A DNA stretch of 64,000 nucleotides, from the NCBI GenBank assembly GCA_051453625.1, contig JBOZIK010000001.1, positions 35,846,245-35,910,244 of the forward strand. Reading direction: 5' to 3'. The DNA comes from Welwitschia mirabilis. Taxonomy: Eukaryota > Gnetophyta > Gnetopsida > Welwitschiales. Numbering within the stretch: position 1 is the stretch's first letter; each line of letters begins with the position of its first letter. The notes under the pieces were generated by a model. That model saw only the letters and a list, made by a program, of their open reading frames with translations, did not search any database and was not told the origin of the DNA. Below, one piece after another: positions 23,030-34,949 of the stretch. Position numbers and translations under genes: made by a program.

Positions 23030-24595
23030 TTATGGTCATGTTACATACATTTCCCACATAGAACCTAAAAGTTTCAGAGATACCGAAGGTAACAAGAGCT
23101 AGACGTTTACCATGCAAAAGGAATTAAACCAGTTTCAGAAATGCGATATGTGGGAGTTAGTACTCAAGCCTTCAAATAAATAAATTATAAGCACAAAAAG
23201 GGTATTCAAAAACAAGATAGATAAAAATGAAAACATAGTTAGAAATAAAGCATGTTTTGTCACAAAAGCTTATAACCAATAGGAAGGGATTAATTTTAAA
23301 GAAATTTTGATTCTATTGCCAGAATGAAATCAATCAAAATGATAATGTAATTTGCTTACTATAAAGGATTCACTCTATGTCAAATGAACATCAAAAGTGC
23401 TTTTCTAAATGGAATGATTCAAGAAGAGGTATATGTCAAAGAACCTAAAGGTTTTATTGACTCACATAAGAGTGAGAATGTTTATAGGTTAAAGAAGGCT
23501 CTATACGAACTAAAACTAGGGCCTAAAGTATGGTATGACTATCTTTCAAAACATCTCATAGATAACAGGTCAAGAGAGGTACATCAAATGTGACACTCTT
23601 TGTAAAGGCTATTAACAATGATTTTATAGTTATTTGGATTTACATCGATGACATTATTTTTGTTTCCACTAACAACTCTCTATGCAAGAAGTTTGCTAAG
23701 CTAATAAAGGAAGAGTTCAAAATGAGTATGATTAGAGAAATGAGCAATTTCCTTGGATTCTAATTCACACAAAACAAGAAAGGTATATTTATTTCTTAAT
23801 CAAAATATATTAAAAATGTATTAGCTAAATACAAGCTACAGAATGTAAACCCCAAAGAAACTCCTATAAGCTCAATGATAAAGTTAGATAAGGACAACCT
23901 TAGTAAGAATGTGGATCAAAAGACTTACAGAGGTATGACAAAAAGTTTATGATATCTTACTGCCTCTAGACCCAACATAATGATTAGTATTATTATTTAT
24001 ATCTGCAATTAGAGTGATCCTAGGATATGTTACTTAAGATTGGTAAACGGATTTTTCATTATTTGAAAGGTAGTATTGAGTGGGGTTTTAGGTAATTCAG
24101 AGACTCTTGCCTTAATCTTGTGGGGTATTGTGATGCAAGTTGGACAAGTTGCAAAGACAGAAGAAGCACAAGTAGTTGCTACTACTTTCTAGGTTAAAAC
24201 TTGGTGGCATGGAGTAGCAAGAAGCAAAACTCAACAACATTGTTTACCACAGAGGCTGAATACATTATTGCGAAAAGCTATTATGCATACATCTTATAGA
24301 TGAGACAGATGCTCAATGACTTTGAAGTAATGATAGAATACATCCCTATCTTTTTGATAACAAGAATGTCATTAACATTTCAAAGAACCCCATCCAACAC
24401 TCAAGAACCAATCACATAGAGATCTACCATCACTTCCTTCATGAGCACATTTAAACGGTGATGTCAAATTAGAGTATGTTCAAACAGATGAGGAACTTGT
24501 TGACATCTATAACAAGCCACTAGATGAAGTAAGATTTAAGAAGCTATGCAAAGATTTGGGGATTGGGCCATGTTTAATCAGCTAAGTTAAAGAGA
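23030..24595 (+). pseudogene. Copia reverse transcriptase and RNase H (second copy)
   Basis: The open frame 23384-23593 reads MNIKSAFLNGMIQEEVYV, EPKGFIDS and YRLKKALYELKLGPKVWYD, the core copia RT blocks. The active site is YIDDIIFVS (about 23642), intact Y-x-D-D. Next come FAKLIKEEFKMSM and NFLGF. RNase H: GYCDASWTS (about 24126), VAWSSKKQNSTTLFTTEAEY (about 24207), and ISKNPIQHSRTNHIEIYHH (about 24378). The polyprotein ends with TDEELVDIYNKPLDEVRFKK (about 24490), the conserved C-terminal A-D-I-F-T-K-P-L-type motif. The full order is kept, but frameshifts occur between blocks. Confidence 0.9.
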
Positions 24596-24764
24596 TGTAC
24601 ATTTCTGTCAACTATAAAGGCTATTCATTGTAAATCTATTTCCATTTAGAGTTACCATGCATTAGTGGCAGGTTTAATCACTTGCATCATAGTCATTCCT
24701 TTTGCAAATCACTCCAAATCATCATTCATGCTCCACGCAAGCTAGATGTCCTTCACACAAGCTC

Positions 24765-25585
24765 CATAAAACAAGGTAATAGCAAAGGCTGTGGGTAAGA
24801 TTGAAAGAAATATCCTAAGGCTAAAAAAGAGATAAGACAGGTATTCTAAGAAAGCAATCAGGGAGAGGGGGAAACCACTATCTGAATTGGAAGAGATGGA
24901 CACATGTGTGTGGTTTGAAAGTAGTGAATAGTAGTTTAACGATAGTGGCATAAAACTAGAGGAGGAAAAACCTCCTAAGGACATAGAATATGACTTAGGA
25001 CATGGAGAAGATTCTCCACATGCACAAGGATACATTATCTAGTGGGAGATTTAGAAAGAGTCTAAGTAATTACCCAGTGAATCAGAGCTACCATTCAGAG
25101 CCATACATCTAGTAAATTGAGAGTGCATAGGCAGGGATAACAACCACTGGTGGATTCGCCTCCATACATCCCTCCACCACTAATGAACATACTAGTAGAG
25201 CCTTTAGAGTTTTCCCAAGAGGCAACTTCCAGATTGTTTGGTACATCCATTAGTCTGTAGACACACTCCCATATGAAATAGAAGGTACCATAGGAAGGTA
25301 GGAAGAGAAAACACACTCTGAGTTTAACCTTCCAGCAAGAGGCCTCCTCATCTTGTATCACATATCAAGAATCTTCTTCCAGACAGCATGGTGACACTAA
25401 AGATAACCATGATGAAGATTAAGCATATAGTGCATTACTTGAATCAGATGCATCTCCTAGTGATTAGTTCTTCAATGATGTCCAAAAAGAAGGAAAAAGG
25501 GGAATCAAGGAAAAATGAGGATGAAGGCAAATCTAGTAAAATAGAAGAGGAAGGCAAAGAAAGTAGGTGTAGTAGACATTGAGTG
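24765..25585 (+). pseudogene. Unrecognised post-pol ORF of copia element (degenerate)
   Basis: Between the end of RNase H and the 3' LTR, one plus-strand frame stays codon-like for about 110 codons broken only by TAA/TAG stops: KIERNILRLKKR, AIRERGKPLSELEEMDTCVW, LEEEKPPKDIEYDLGHGEDS. A neighbouring frame continues with PLVDSPPYIPPPLMNILVEP, then an acidic, Ser-rich part (TKDNHDED, LLESDASPSD). The last frame 25388-25582 ends in a Lys/Glu-rich tail. I see no signal peptide or membrane segment, so I do not call it envelope-like. Position matches the extra 3' ORF of SIRE-type copia elements, but the product is unknown. It could also be a run-on of pol. Confidence 0.5.
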
Positions 25586-25900
25586 AGCTTGGACTAGAGA
25601 CATCACTATGCTTGTCATGGGAATGACATTTGGGAACATGTCATTATATTGTCTTGTCTTTGCATTTCATTGCAACTTACTCATGCCACTACAAAACTTC
25701 TTTCTATGCTAATGCATTTTTTTCCCTTAAGTGCTCTTACTCTTATGCGTGTAATTTTTAATTGTACTCACTGAACATTTTACTTAATACAAAGGTTTAC
25801 AACCATGGTACTACAATGCAAATTTTCCTGTTGAATGCAAATTTCTAATAAGTGTTTAAGAATAGATGCTTCTAGTAGATTTGTCCTTTTGAACATCATT
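25586..25900 (+). other. Noncoding spacer before copia 3' LTR
   Basis: T-rich sequence without coding potential, between the post-pol ORF and the polypurine tract. Nothing else seen. Confidence 0.5.
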
Positions 25901-25914
25901 AAAAATGGGGAGAT
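25901..25914 (+). other. Polypurine tract of copia element
   Basis: AAAAATGGGGAGAT immediately upstream of TGTTGAC, the LTR start. This is the standard site where plus-strand DNA synthesis is primed, and it fixes the 5' edge of the 3' LTR. Confidence 0.75.
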
Positions 25915-26510
25915 TGTTGACTTACCTTATTTGATATGCTAAACTCATCAAAATCAGTGTTGCATGTGTATAGGGCTTAGAGAAGATGAAAATTCAACTA
26001 ACTAATTTGAAGATGTCTACATTAAGTGAAGACATCTACTAGACCTCTAGATGTCTATAGAAGTTAAAGATGTCTCGACTAATTTGGAGTTTGACTGAAG
26101 ATGTCCACTAGAGAAGGAAAAGTCTCAGCTTAATCAAAGTAGTGACAGAAATTCAGCATTGATTGAAGACGTCTACACATACTAAACACATCTATAGCAT
26201 TAGGAGACATCTGTTAGAAACTGATGATGTCTACACAAATTCGAGAAATAATAGTAAGTTGAAGACAACTATACTTAGATAAGATGTATGAACTACTTGA
26301 AGACATCTACAATTGTTGAAGGCATCTATAATGCATCATATATAAAAAATAAAATAGCTAATAGAAGTGGGCAAACCTAGTTGTTTGAACACTACCCAAG
26401 TTGTTTGCGCATTGAATCTAGCCGTTTGAACATTGCCTAAGCCGTTTACAAGTGGTTCTTTGAGAAAACCCTAACTAAAGAACAAAGTAAAGAAAGGAAA
26501 ACAAAAGACA

Positions 26511-26606
26511 AGGAGAATATGAATGACACGAACAAAAAAAAAAGAAGAATATGAATGACACGAACAAAAATAAAAGAAGAATATGAATGAGACAAACGGA
26601 AAGAAA
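26511..26606 (+). repeat. Three 32-bp tandem repeats in 3' copia LTR
   Basis: Units begin at 26511, 26543 and 26575 (AGGAGAATATGAATGACACG or AGAAGAATATGAATGA-). Two units exist at the matching place in the 5' LTR, so copy number changed after the LTRs separated. Confidence 0.82.
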
Positions 26607-27074
26607 AAGGAGAAGACAATGAACAATGATTGTACAAGTCTCAAAAGAACCTTTGGAATAGATTTGACAGATCTCTTGGAAAAAGGGTTGATTACATGCT
26701 TTAGATTCAACAATAGACACAAGAAAAGGATTCGTCGCTCTTTAATGAGGAATGCTACCATGACTGCGCCATAAAGAGAAAAATAGATCTAATCTGTACT
26801 ATCTTTCGACTTCTTCTTTCTTCTTAAGCAAGCTTTTTCCTTATTATAGAATTATTTTGCACCTCATTGTTCTAGCTTGTTGTTTCTATAATCTATTATA
26901 TTTCACAATTGAAAACTTGATTGTTATAGAATCTCTGCTATTTTCATATTTTATTTGTTTTTCCATCTTAGCTTGCAAGAGATTTTATATTATTAGGTCC
27001 TAGTAATAAGTGCAAAATTGTATTATGTACTGTTTGATACTTTAATTTACTCTTGAGAGAGACCCTCTAATTAT

Positions 27075-27350
27075 AAGGTTAGTGGTGAGTCTGAAAACAT
27101 AGTGTGTTTGAAGGGTTAAGGTGGCTGCCTTATGAGGGAAACTCCATTGCATTGTGATGTAGAAGGTTAGTAGTGAGTCTTAAACCACAATGGATCCCTA
27201 AGGGGTTGAATTGACTACCTCCCAAGGAGCAACTCTTTGTCCTAAAGCCTTGTATGTTTGGTGGAGAGCCTCAAACCATGCATTTTAAGTTTAGCAATAA
27301 TATCCAGAGGTGTGCTGGATTTGACCCTCTAAGAGTGAACTACATAAGTT
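27075..27350 (+). repeat. Three diverged ~90-bp tandem repeats at the R/U5 side of the LTR
   Basis: Units start AAGGTTAGTGGTGAGTCT (27075), AAGGTTAGTAGTGAGTCT (27163) and GTTTGGTGGAGAGCCTCAAA (27255). Each continues with an AAACCA-type block and a GGGTTGAATTGAC or GGATTTGACCC block. They are degenerate copies of one unit. Confidence 0.65.
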
Positions 27351-27390
27351 GGGGACCCATGTGAATTTGGTAAGAAGTTTTATTGGTATT

Positions 27391-29250
27391 GCAAGCTCTT
27401 ATATTTTTTTATTAATAATTAGTTTTTGCATATTGAATTTTTTAAAGATAGCATTTCTTATTTTTCCTTCTTTTTGCTTTGTCTTTTCTTTTTCTTTTTA
27501 TCTTGGTTTTTTTTTTTTTTCTTGGGAATTCATTCCCCCTTCCTCTCTTAGTTCAATAATCCATAGATACCAATTAGGGATTCTTTTCCTTAATTGTCTT
27601 TAGTTCTATCCTATTAGGCCTAACTTCTTTTAACATGAACTTGTTTACACTGTCAAGTAAACTCTATTATTTTGGATCTAATAAACAGGTCATATTTTTG
27701 TGATTTCAAAATTTTTCTTTTACTTTTTCTTCTAGTGTGTTTTTTTCCACTTATGATCTTAATAAATAAAGTTAAAAATCATAGGACTATAGTGACAAAA
27801 AATGCAAAAAAGTTGGAATAATTCTTCAATTTATTTGTACGTATTTGTACTTTTTGCTTAAAGAACAATAGAATAACAAAGACAAGAGATTCTATAGAGT
27901 CATCTTGTAGGGCTACATTAGAGTAAATTGTTTCTGATCTTCAAAATGATAACATTCTTGTGCAAAAAGGACTAACCTTTATAATATCTATAGTATCGAT
28001 GCATGCTTCAATGTCATTCACACCATCTAAAGAAGCTAAAAGGGATTGAGTTAGAAGGAAAATACATTCCACAAAATATCCTAGTCTTCCTCCTTTGTTA
28101 ATCACACTTAATGACAAGCTTCTAAAGTTGGATTTCTTTGTAAACAATGCACAAAAAGACATGATTTCAATCTTACAATCAAGTAAGTCCCTTTTGAAAT
28201 ATTATACTAATGATAGTTAACAAACCTATCATGATTATAAGGTACAAGTTGATATTTTATTACTCAATGGATACTTGATTATAAATATTAAAAGCAACAT
28301 GATTTAAAGGAATAGAAAACAAAAGTAAAAAGGATCTAAAGTAATTGAGAATCTGAAAATTCTAAAAAGGATAGTTTCATATAAAATCCTCTAGTAGTCA
28401 ACAATAGGTTCGTAGATCTACATATAGGAAATAACATATTCCATTTGTTATATAAAGTGCATATAGAAGAAAAAAGATAGAGGAGTTATCTGCTTAAGGA
28501 GAACCTAAAGTCACAGTCAAAAGTATTAAGAAATGAAAAAATCATTTTCTAATGAAAACAAAGTTTAAAGATGCTAAAAACAAATTGATGTTTTTAAGAA
28601 TATTGTAAGACAAAAACTGAATGGGAAAATAGATAAAAATGGAAAATAAACAAATAAATTGGAAAGTTTAGTAGATTCATTGTCTTCAGAGAAATGATTG
28701 TAAGCTAATTTGAAATCTAGCATAGAGGACGTGTAATAATTATAGAATGAAATTTGAAAACTAAAACAATGCTAAACAGTGCAGAAATTAAATCTTTAGA
28801 TGAGGATATGTTAATAGAGGTTGTTATTTCAACAAAGTAATATGAACTAGTGTACAACACAACTAACCCAGGTTTGTAAGATGCTACTCAAGGAGGAGGA
28901 GATATTTTAGAAAATTCATAATAAATGAGTTTTAATGATATCTTAAGTCCAAAAAAAAAACTTGATTATAGTAGAAGCTTTACTTTAAAAGACTTCATTT
29001 ATGAGACTTGGACTTGGTGGTTTGAAGATGTTGTGGAAGACATAGGCTTTGGGACGTTATAATATAAATGGTTGCATACTTTTTGTTTTTTAAATTCATT
29101 AATAGTTTTAATTTGTTTATCCTTTCTGTTTCTTTGACAAACCATAGATTATTATTGGCTATTTATGTTGTGAACTTTAAATATTGCACTTTAAATTTTA
29201 ATTAAGAACGTTAGCATATAAATGTTTTAGTGAAGATATACTATTGTGTT
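27391..29250. other. No gene recognised; AT-rich
   Basis: Pyrimidine-rich at 27410-27750, then AT-rich with short shadow ORFs only. Scanning both strands I found no gag, RT, integrase or cellular gene signature. It could be old retroelement untranslated sequence. Confidence 0.3.
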
Positions 29251-29300
29251 ATGGAGAAGGGGGTGTTGAAACCCCCAAAAGTGTGTTTTGTTAACCATAA
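29251..29300 (+). other. Possible polypurine tract and LTR start
   Basis: GGAGAAGGGGG (29253-29263) runs into TGTTGAAACCCCC, which looks like a PPT followed by a copia-type LTR start. The same bases form a 6-bp hairpin, GGGGGT / ACCCCC, with a 6-base loop. No second LTR copy or adjacent pol was found, so this is tentative. Confidence 0.3.
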
Positions 29301-31150
29301 TGAAATTCAATAGACATAGCAAATGTTGAAAAAATGTTGTGACAATTGTGGATTATTATGTATTTAAGGAAAAAAAAAACCCCATACCAAAAGAAGGGAA
29401 AAAAACATGCATAAATGTTTGAAACATCAATTTCCTTTTTGATTTTCATTAGGATGAATACGGCTTCCTTCTAAAACTTTGAAACTGTGGCTACTGAACT
29501 AGGTACTCATGAGACTAAAATATGACCTATTTGACCAAAATTCAAAGAACCACAAGAGGAAATTAACATTCAGCTAGACCTTTTTAGCTTATGACTAAAT
29601 CTAAAAAGCAACATCATGTATAATATGTGCTTTCTCTTGAAACTCAAAACTATCACTAGATATAAAATGTTTATGTTTGAAAATAATACCACATCTTCGT
29701 TTTTATATGAAATAAAGAATACAAGGGTAAATGCACGTCCATCAAAACTTCATCAAAGTCTAAATATTAGGGATGTCTCATAATAAGCCTTCTTTCTAGC
29801 ATGATTAAAACCCTTGAACGGCATAAAATATCTACGTCCAAGTGTTATGAGCAAACTTGTAAAAATAGAAAACATGCTAATAGCCTCCTTGCATTAAGCA
29901 ATAGGAACATTTTACTTCTANNNNNNNNNNNNNNNNNNNNNNNNNNNNNNNNNNNNNNNNNNNNNNNNNNNNNNNNNNNNNNNNNNNNNNNNNNNNNNNN
30001 NNNNNNNNNNNNNNNNNNNNNNNNNNNNNNNNNNNNNNNNNNNNNNNNNNNNNNNNNNNNNNNNNNNNNNNNNNNNNNNNNNNNNNNNNNNNNNNNNNNN
30101 NNNNNNNNNNNNNNNNNNNNNNNNNNNNNNNNNNNNNNNNNNNNNNNNNNNNNNNNNNNNNNNNNNNNNNNNNNNNNNNNNNNNNNNNNNNNNNNNNNNN
30201 NNNNNNNNNNNNNNNNNNNNNNNNNNNNNNNNNNNNNNNNNNNNNNNNNNNNNNNNNNNNNNNNNNNNNNNNNNNNNNNNNNNNNNNNNNNNNNNNNNNN
30301 NNNNNNNNNNNNNNNNNNNNNNNNNNNNNNNNNNNNNNNNNNNNNNNNNNNNNNNNNTAATAGCCTCCTTGCATTAAGCAATAGGGACATTTTACTTCTA
30401 CAAGTCTCTCAGATGTCAAATATTTTCCAATAGGTGGGGCCTGATGAAAAATGGATTAAAAAAAGTGAGAAAAGTTTGAAATTGTAGGAAGTTTCCAAAT
30501 ATCTTTAAAACAACGAACCTAGTTGCCTTTTTTATCATTAACACCCCATTTTCTGTTACATACAAAAGTAATATCTGATTTTGCTATCTTCAAGGAGTAA
30601 TTTGATAATGAAGATAGGTAAAATCATGAAGCTAATAAAGTTTTTCACATATATTCTCATTTTGATGAAAATAGTGGTACTATTATTAATGAAATGCATA
30701 ATTTTTTAGAAAGAAGAAAACATTGCATGTCTAAAAACATAGATACTATAAGTATTTTTCCATGAAATCCATTGATGAGTAATACTTAGTGAGTTGAGAG
30801 ATGTCACACCTTTTCAAAACAGTGTGGTTACTAGCTTCAAATAGTACAAGCAAAGAGGACCTTTATCCAAAGGTAATTACCCAGGACTTATTCTTTGCAA
30901 AATATCCTGAATAATGGTTGATTCTCTAGTTTATCAAAGGATGGAATGTTTGTCAAGATTTCCAAATACTTTTTCATACATAAGAACCATCAACTTTTAT
31001 CTTGAAAAGAAATAAATCAAATTAATTGGATTTAAATGTTGCCAAAAACTACAATTTTTAGGATGAACCATTTTCAAACATAGAGTAAATAGATTTCTAA
31101 TAGTGCTTAAAGTAGCAATGTAGTGAAGTATCAATTTAATAATTAAACAC
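29301..31150. other. Unassigned sequence with a 437-N gap
   Basis: AT-rich DNA without recognisable genes. The gap 29921-30357 is flanked by the same 43 bases (29878-29920 and 30358-30400, one mismatch), again suggesting overlapping contig ends. The part after 30440 may be the 3' end of the minus-strand LINE that starts near 34.7 kb, but I see no clear RT blocks or poly(A) tract in it. Confidence 0.35.
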
Positions 31151-31158
31151 TTTGCTTG

Positions 31159-32700
31159 TTAAAAAAAGGGGAAAAAAGAAAAAGAAAAGGGTTCATTAAA
31201 CCAAGTCCACTTTGATTTTTGGGGGTGTACAATATTGTCATGCAATCTTGTTATAACCTTTTCTATTAATGGTGGTAGACCACATAAAAATCCAAAGTTA
31301 AGCTTTCCTAGTTTTTGATAAGCACTTTTAGAAAGTGCCCAATAAAAATAATAATAAATATGTATAAAAGCAATGATGAATTTAGAGATAAGAAACCTCC
31401 CAATTACAGTTATTTGTTTTAAATTCATCTACCTTCCTTTGGACATTTTCAAAAGTTTAGCTTCATAAACTAGAAGTCAATCCTACAAAAATAAAGGAAT
31501 ACCAAATTGTTTATCATTCCTTAAAGCATGGCATAAAAAACCTTAGCTATAATGAAATGATAAAAGAAGCTAATGGATATCCTCGTCTTACTAATCTCTC
31601 AATGTGAAAGTAACTACTAATCCCAAAAATGAAGATTACATAAGAATTAGCATTAGCAAATAAGCACTTAACCATATATGAATAGAGTTAGGGTTAAAAC
31701 CCAATTTAGAAAGGTATGCTATAATAAATGTCTATTAAATTCAATCATAAGCCTTTGCATAATCTAGTTTTATAAAAATCACATCCTTGTTGGAATTTGT
31801 GGCCCATGAAAACATCCTCCAAGTAGCAACTACATTATTGAAAATATATATCCCTTTAACAAGGCCTACTTGGTCCCCAAAGATAATATTAAGAAGGATT
31901 CTTTGAAGCCTATTTGCTAGACATTGTGCAATCTTTTATAGCTTACATGATGCAATCTAATTAGCCTCCAATTCGAAGTAAGTTCTAGATAACCAGATTT
32001 TGGAGGTAACCTTATGACCCCCTTGTTTATAGTTTCACCTAGACTCTTAATAGTAATAGCCTTTTAGGTTAGAGAAAAGTAGTCACTTCCAATAACATCC
32101 CATAAATGTTTATAAAATTCAATTGAAATACCATCAATACCTAGTGCCTTTCCATTAGACATAGCATAACATGCATTTCTTAATTCATTTAAATAAATTA
32201 ATTCCTTCAAACATCTAAGATTTGTCTTCAAAAATCAAATAAAGAATAGTTATTAGTGTTGGTCTAGAAATCCTGCTAGTTTATACTGTTAGCTTTAAAG
32301 GCATTTGAAAAGTGATTAGCAAGAAATGAAAAACCGCATAGGTTCAGTAATTAACTTCCCATCCTAAATGATAAGCTTCATTTCTTACCCTCTTTTTTTT
32401 TCGTTTCCTTTTTAACTATTTGAAGAATTCTTATCATTTTAATCTAAAGTTTTTAACCAATACAACATACTTTTGATCAAGGAACTTTCTAGAAGTAGAT
32501 TTCCCATTCTTATCTCGCTATCCTTACTTTGAGAGAGATTCTTAAGATGCATATTAAGATGGCCATTCTTCAACAAATAGGTAAGATTAGAAGTAGCTAC
32601 TAACATTTTGAAGTTTTCCTCGCAACTAGCCTTAGTGACCTTTGTAGATGCATATCATGCATGATTTCGAGCACAACATGGGTTCGAAATGGATGATGAT
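31159..32700 (-). pseudogene. L1-type LINE reverse transcriptase remnant
   Basis: Minus strand. The block GKALGIDGISIEFYKHLWDV (about 32150 to 32090) matches the plant LINE RT signature G-K-(S/A)-P-G-x-D-G-x-x-x-E-F-(F/Y)-K. It is followed by GVIRLPPKSG and WRLIRLHHVSYK (about 32010-31930), equivalent to I-x-L-I-P-K and R-P-I-S-L. Near the C-terminus the frame 31428-31159 (ITVIGRFLISKFIIAF, then WALSKSA, KLNFGFLCGLPPLIEKV) matches the region after the polymerase core. The F/Y-A-D-D block itself is not legible. Stops and frameshifts are frequent. Confidence 0.78.
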
Positions 32701-33480
32701 TAGCATTTCATTAATTATTCAAAGAAAATAGCATGCAACTTAAACAAATGTTGTTTTTTATTACCACTAAGCCCATTATTGTTAACATCAATACATAATG
32801 GNNNNNNNNNNTGCCTCATTAAAAAATCGACATGGGCATTATTATTTCGAAACGAAATAGTCAAAAGGTAAAATTGGTCTAGTATGCTAAAATTCAAGAA
32901 TATGCTTCTCTAAAATTACTCTATGTGAAAGGCCTGCAAGAGTAATTATCATCACTAACAACATCCAGTAAGCAAAATCATTTCTAAAAGTTAGATCATT
33001 CATAATATTCCTCCCTTTTTAATTGATGAAAAATATACTCAATCTTATCATAGGAAAATTCAAGAATTTTTAAGTCACTATAAAGATGCATGGTATAGGA
33101 GGAAAAGCAATAAATAGCTATTTTCATAACTCCACTATTTCATACGACTTGTTTAGAGCATCATAGAACATATTTCAAAAGGAAAAAGGTACATGTCACC
33201 CACACACATCTATTCTTTAAATCATAGCCCAATGATAGCAAGTTGAATAGCCATTTTAGATCAATAATGCACCCAACACCTCTTCCTTCAGTATGAGAAG
33301 TTCATACAGTGACATTATTTTTAACAAAATAATTACAATAAACAAGGTATTACTATGAATCTCTACCTCCTAAAGCAAAACAAAGTGGATATCCAGATCA
33401 AGAGTAGAAATGAAGTATCCACCACTTTTTCTTTAGTTTACTAGTAAGAACTTGAAGATTCCAAGAAATAATCTTTATTT
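32701..33480 (-). pseudogene. LINE endonuclease region (degenerate)
   Basis: On the minus strand KIISWNLQVLTSKLK (about 33468-33424) matches the start of the apurinic-like endonuclease of plant LINEs, M-(K/R)-I-(I/L)-S-W-N-x-R-G-L. The following few hundred bases down to the RT are heavily decayed and include a 10-N gap (32802-32811). In active LINEs this endonuclease nicks target DNA. Here I can support only the N-terminal motif and the correct order ORF1 - endonuclease - RT. Confidence 0.6.
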
Positions 33481-33499
33481 TATGGAAGATGGGGAATTG

Positions 33500-34680
33500 T
33501 CATGTGGATTCCACCAAAAATCCACTACTCAAGAGTTATCAGCATTCACTAATGAAGAAGGTGCAATAATAGGATTAAATGTAATAATCTAATGTAAAGA
33601 CTAAAGTACGTTCTCAACAAAAACTTGTTCTCAACAAAAACTTGTGGCTTATTCATTCTTACTTTCTTACTAGGACCATCCACACTACCACTTTTTTGAT
33701 TTAGTAAATGTGAGCCCTTTCTTATCAATAACTAATTGGTTTAAACTTTTAAGAGGTTCATCTAGTTTTTGTGAAACAATATATATAATACCATTAGAAG
33801 GAATCACTCTTAGAGTCTTCCTTTTATTACCCTTTCTAATACTAGATACAAGAGGCATGACAACACCTTTACTAGAGCCCTCTACATGGTGAGCTTATTT
33901 AATGCTAAATCTAGAATTTATAGAAGCTTTATTTTGTGATTCTTAAAATTCTCTTTTACTTTCTTTTTTCATAAAAACCTTTTGGGAAAAATTTATCCCT
34001 CTGGCTTTCGAAACCAAAGTAGATTATCATAAAAAGGTTAATCTTCATTTAAAAAAGCGTTAAGGAATACCCATTGGTGTACAAGAATCTTCTTGATGAA
34101 GAACATTCCCAAGGAGACTAACAGTCTCATGTTTGGAATGTTGAAAAACTAGATGAGGATTTGGACGTGTCAAAAACCATAGGATAATCTCTATGTAAAG
34201 GATCATTAACTTTGAAATTATGTTGCCATTTGTGAATGATAATAACTACATGATGATGAAAAAGGGAATAATGCTTAAAGTTTTTTTCAACCATCAAAGG
34301 ATTTTCAAGTTCAACGAAAATAAAGTTTTTAGCAGAATATTTTGTGCATTGAACATTAATATCAAAACAACTTAAAATTGCTTGCACTTTTACAAATAGT
34401 AATGATTCCTAAGAAGATAACATAAGATTTGAAAGAGACATCTCATGAAGCAAAGTCAAAAGAATTTTTTCCCCAAATAGATCATAGGATAAAATAAAGT
34501 CAATGTCTATATTATTACTTGATTTTTTGCTTCTATAATAAACTTATGAAGTTCTTTGGATGCCCTTCTCCATGAAAGAAGGTTAGGGGTAGAAGTTAAC
34601 CTTAAGAATTCTTGATAGAGAAATTCAACTAGCCTCTAACCAAAATGTTGAGGTGGATGGGAGGGTCCCTTAGTGAAAAA
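33500..34680 (-). pseudogene. LINE ORF1 remnant (DUF4283-like)
   Basis: The minus-strand frame 34387-34127 has KNFIFVELENPLMVEKNF, then SLFHHHVVIIIHKWQHNF, fitting the DUF4283 pattern in which a V-x-F segment is followed by ...W-x-x-x-x-L-x-L-x-x-W-x-P-x-F. A preceding frame (about 34520-34400) reads DLFGEKILLTLLHEMSL. No zinc knuckle is legible. Its position upstream of the endonuclease start is right for ORF1 of the same LINE. It is a different family from the ORF1 at 0.2-1.0 kb. Confidence 0.6.
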
Positions 34681-34904
34681 TCACTCATGACACTCAAATT
34701 ATAAACACTTCTTTCATCCATACTTCTATCCTTAATCTATCAATCAAAAAACTAGTTTATGATCAATCCTCGTATAGTTATAGGGAACTTTCACTCATTC
34801 ATGACAATAAAATTATAAACACTTCTTTCATTCCTACTTCTATCCTTAATCTATTAATCGAAAAACTAGTTTATGATCAATCATCATATAGTTTTAAGGA
34901 ACTA
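34681..34904. repeat. ~110-bp tandem duplication
   Basis: Units 34681-34790 and 34791-34904 share TCACTCAT, AATTATAAACACTTCTTTCA, CTTCTATCCTTAATCTAT and AAAAACTAGTTTATGATCAA in order, with scattered differences. It lies at the 5' side of the LINE. Confidence 0.85.
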
Positions 34905-34949
34905 GGTATCAGGGCTAATCAATCAGATGAAAATGAATGCCAAATTGTA

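Larger units (their letters stand above)
25915..27390 (+). repeat. Copia LTR, 3' copy (right end approximate)
   Basis: Starts TGTTGACTTACC right after the PPT. The first 860 bases align with 15180-16050. The rest (R/U5 side, to about 27390) has no partner in the 5' copy. The LTR contains an AGATGTCTA-type motif array (26008-26320), three 32-bp repeats (26511-26606), and three diverged 90-bp repeats (27075-27350). I could not fix the terminal CA or a target-site duplication, so the right edge is an estimate. Minus-strand hydrophobic ORFs at 26446-26761 are low-complexity shadows of the 32-bp repeats. Confidence 0.75.

Noticed and set aside
26446-26761. Overlapping minus-strand ORFs rich in Phe, Ser and Val resembling membrane segments
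   Set aside because: They lie in the copia LTR and arise from its purine-rich 32-bp tandem repeats in all three frames.
27380-27400. TTGGTATTGCAAGCTC as a tRNA-iMet PBS after the copia LTR
   Set aside because: It matches TGGTATCAGAGC only partly and no gag follows; probably chance.
29259-29276. GGGGGT/ACCCCC hairpin as a Helitron 3' end
   Set aside because: No CTRR terminus 10-12 bases downstream and no Rep/helicase sequence nearby; it fits a PPT-LTR junction better.
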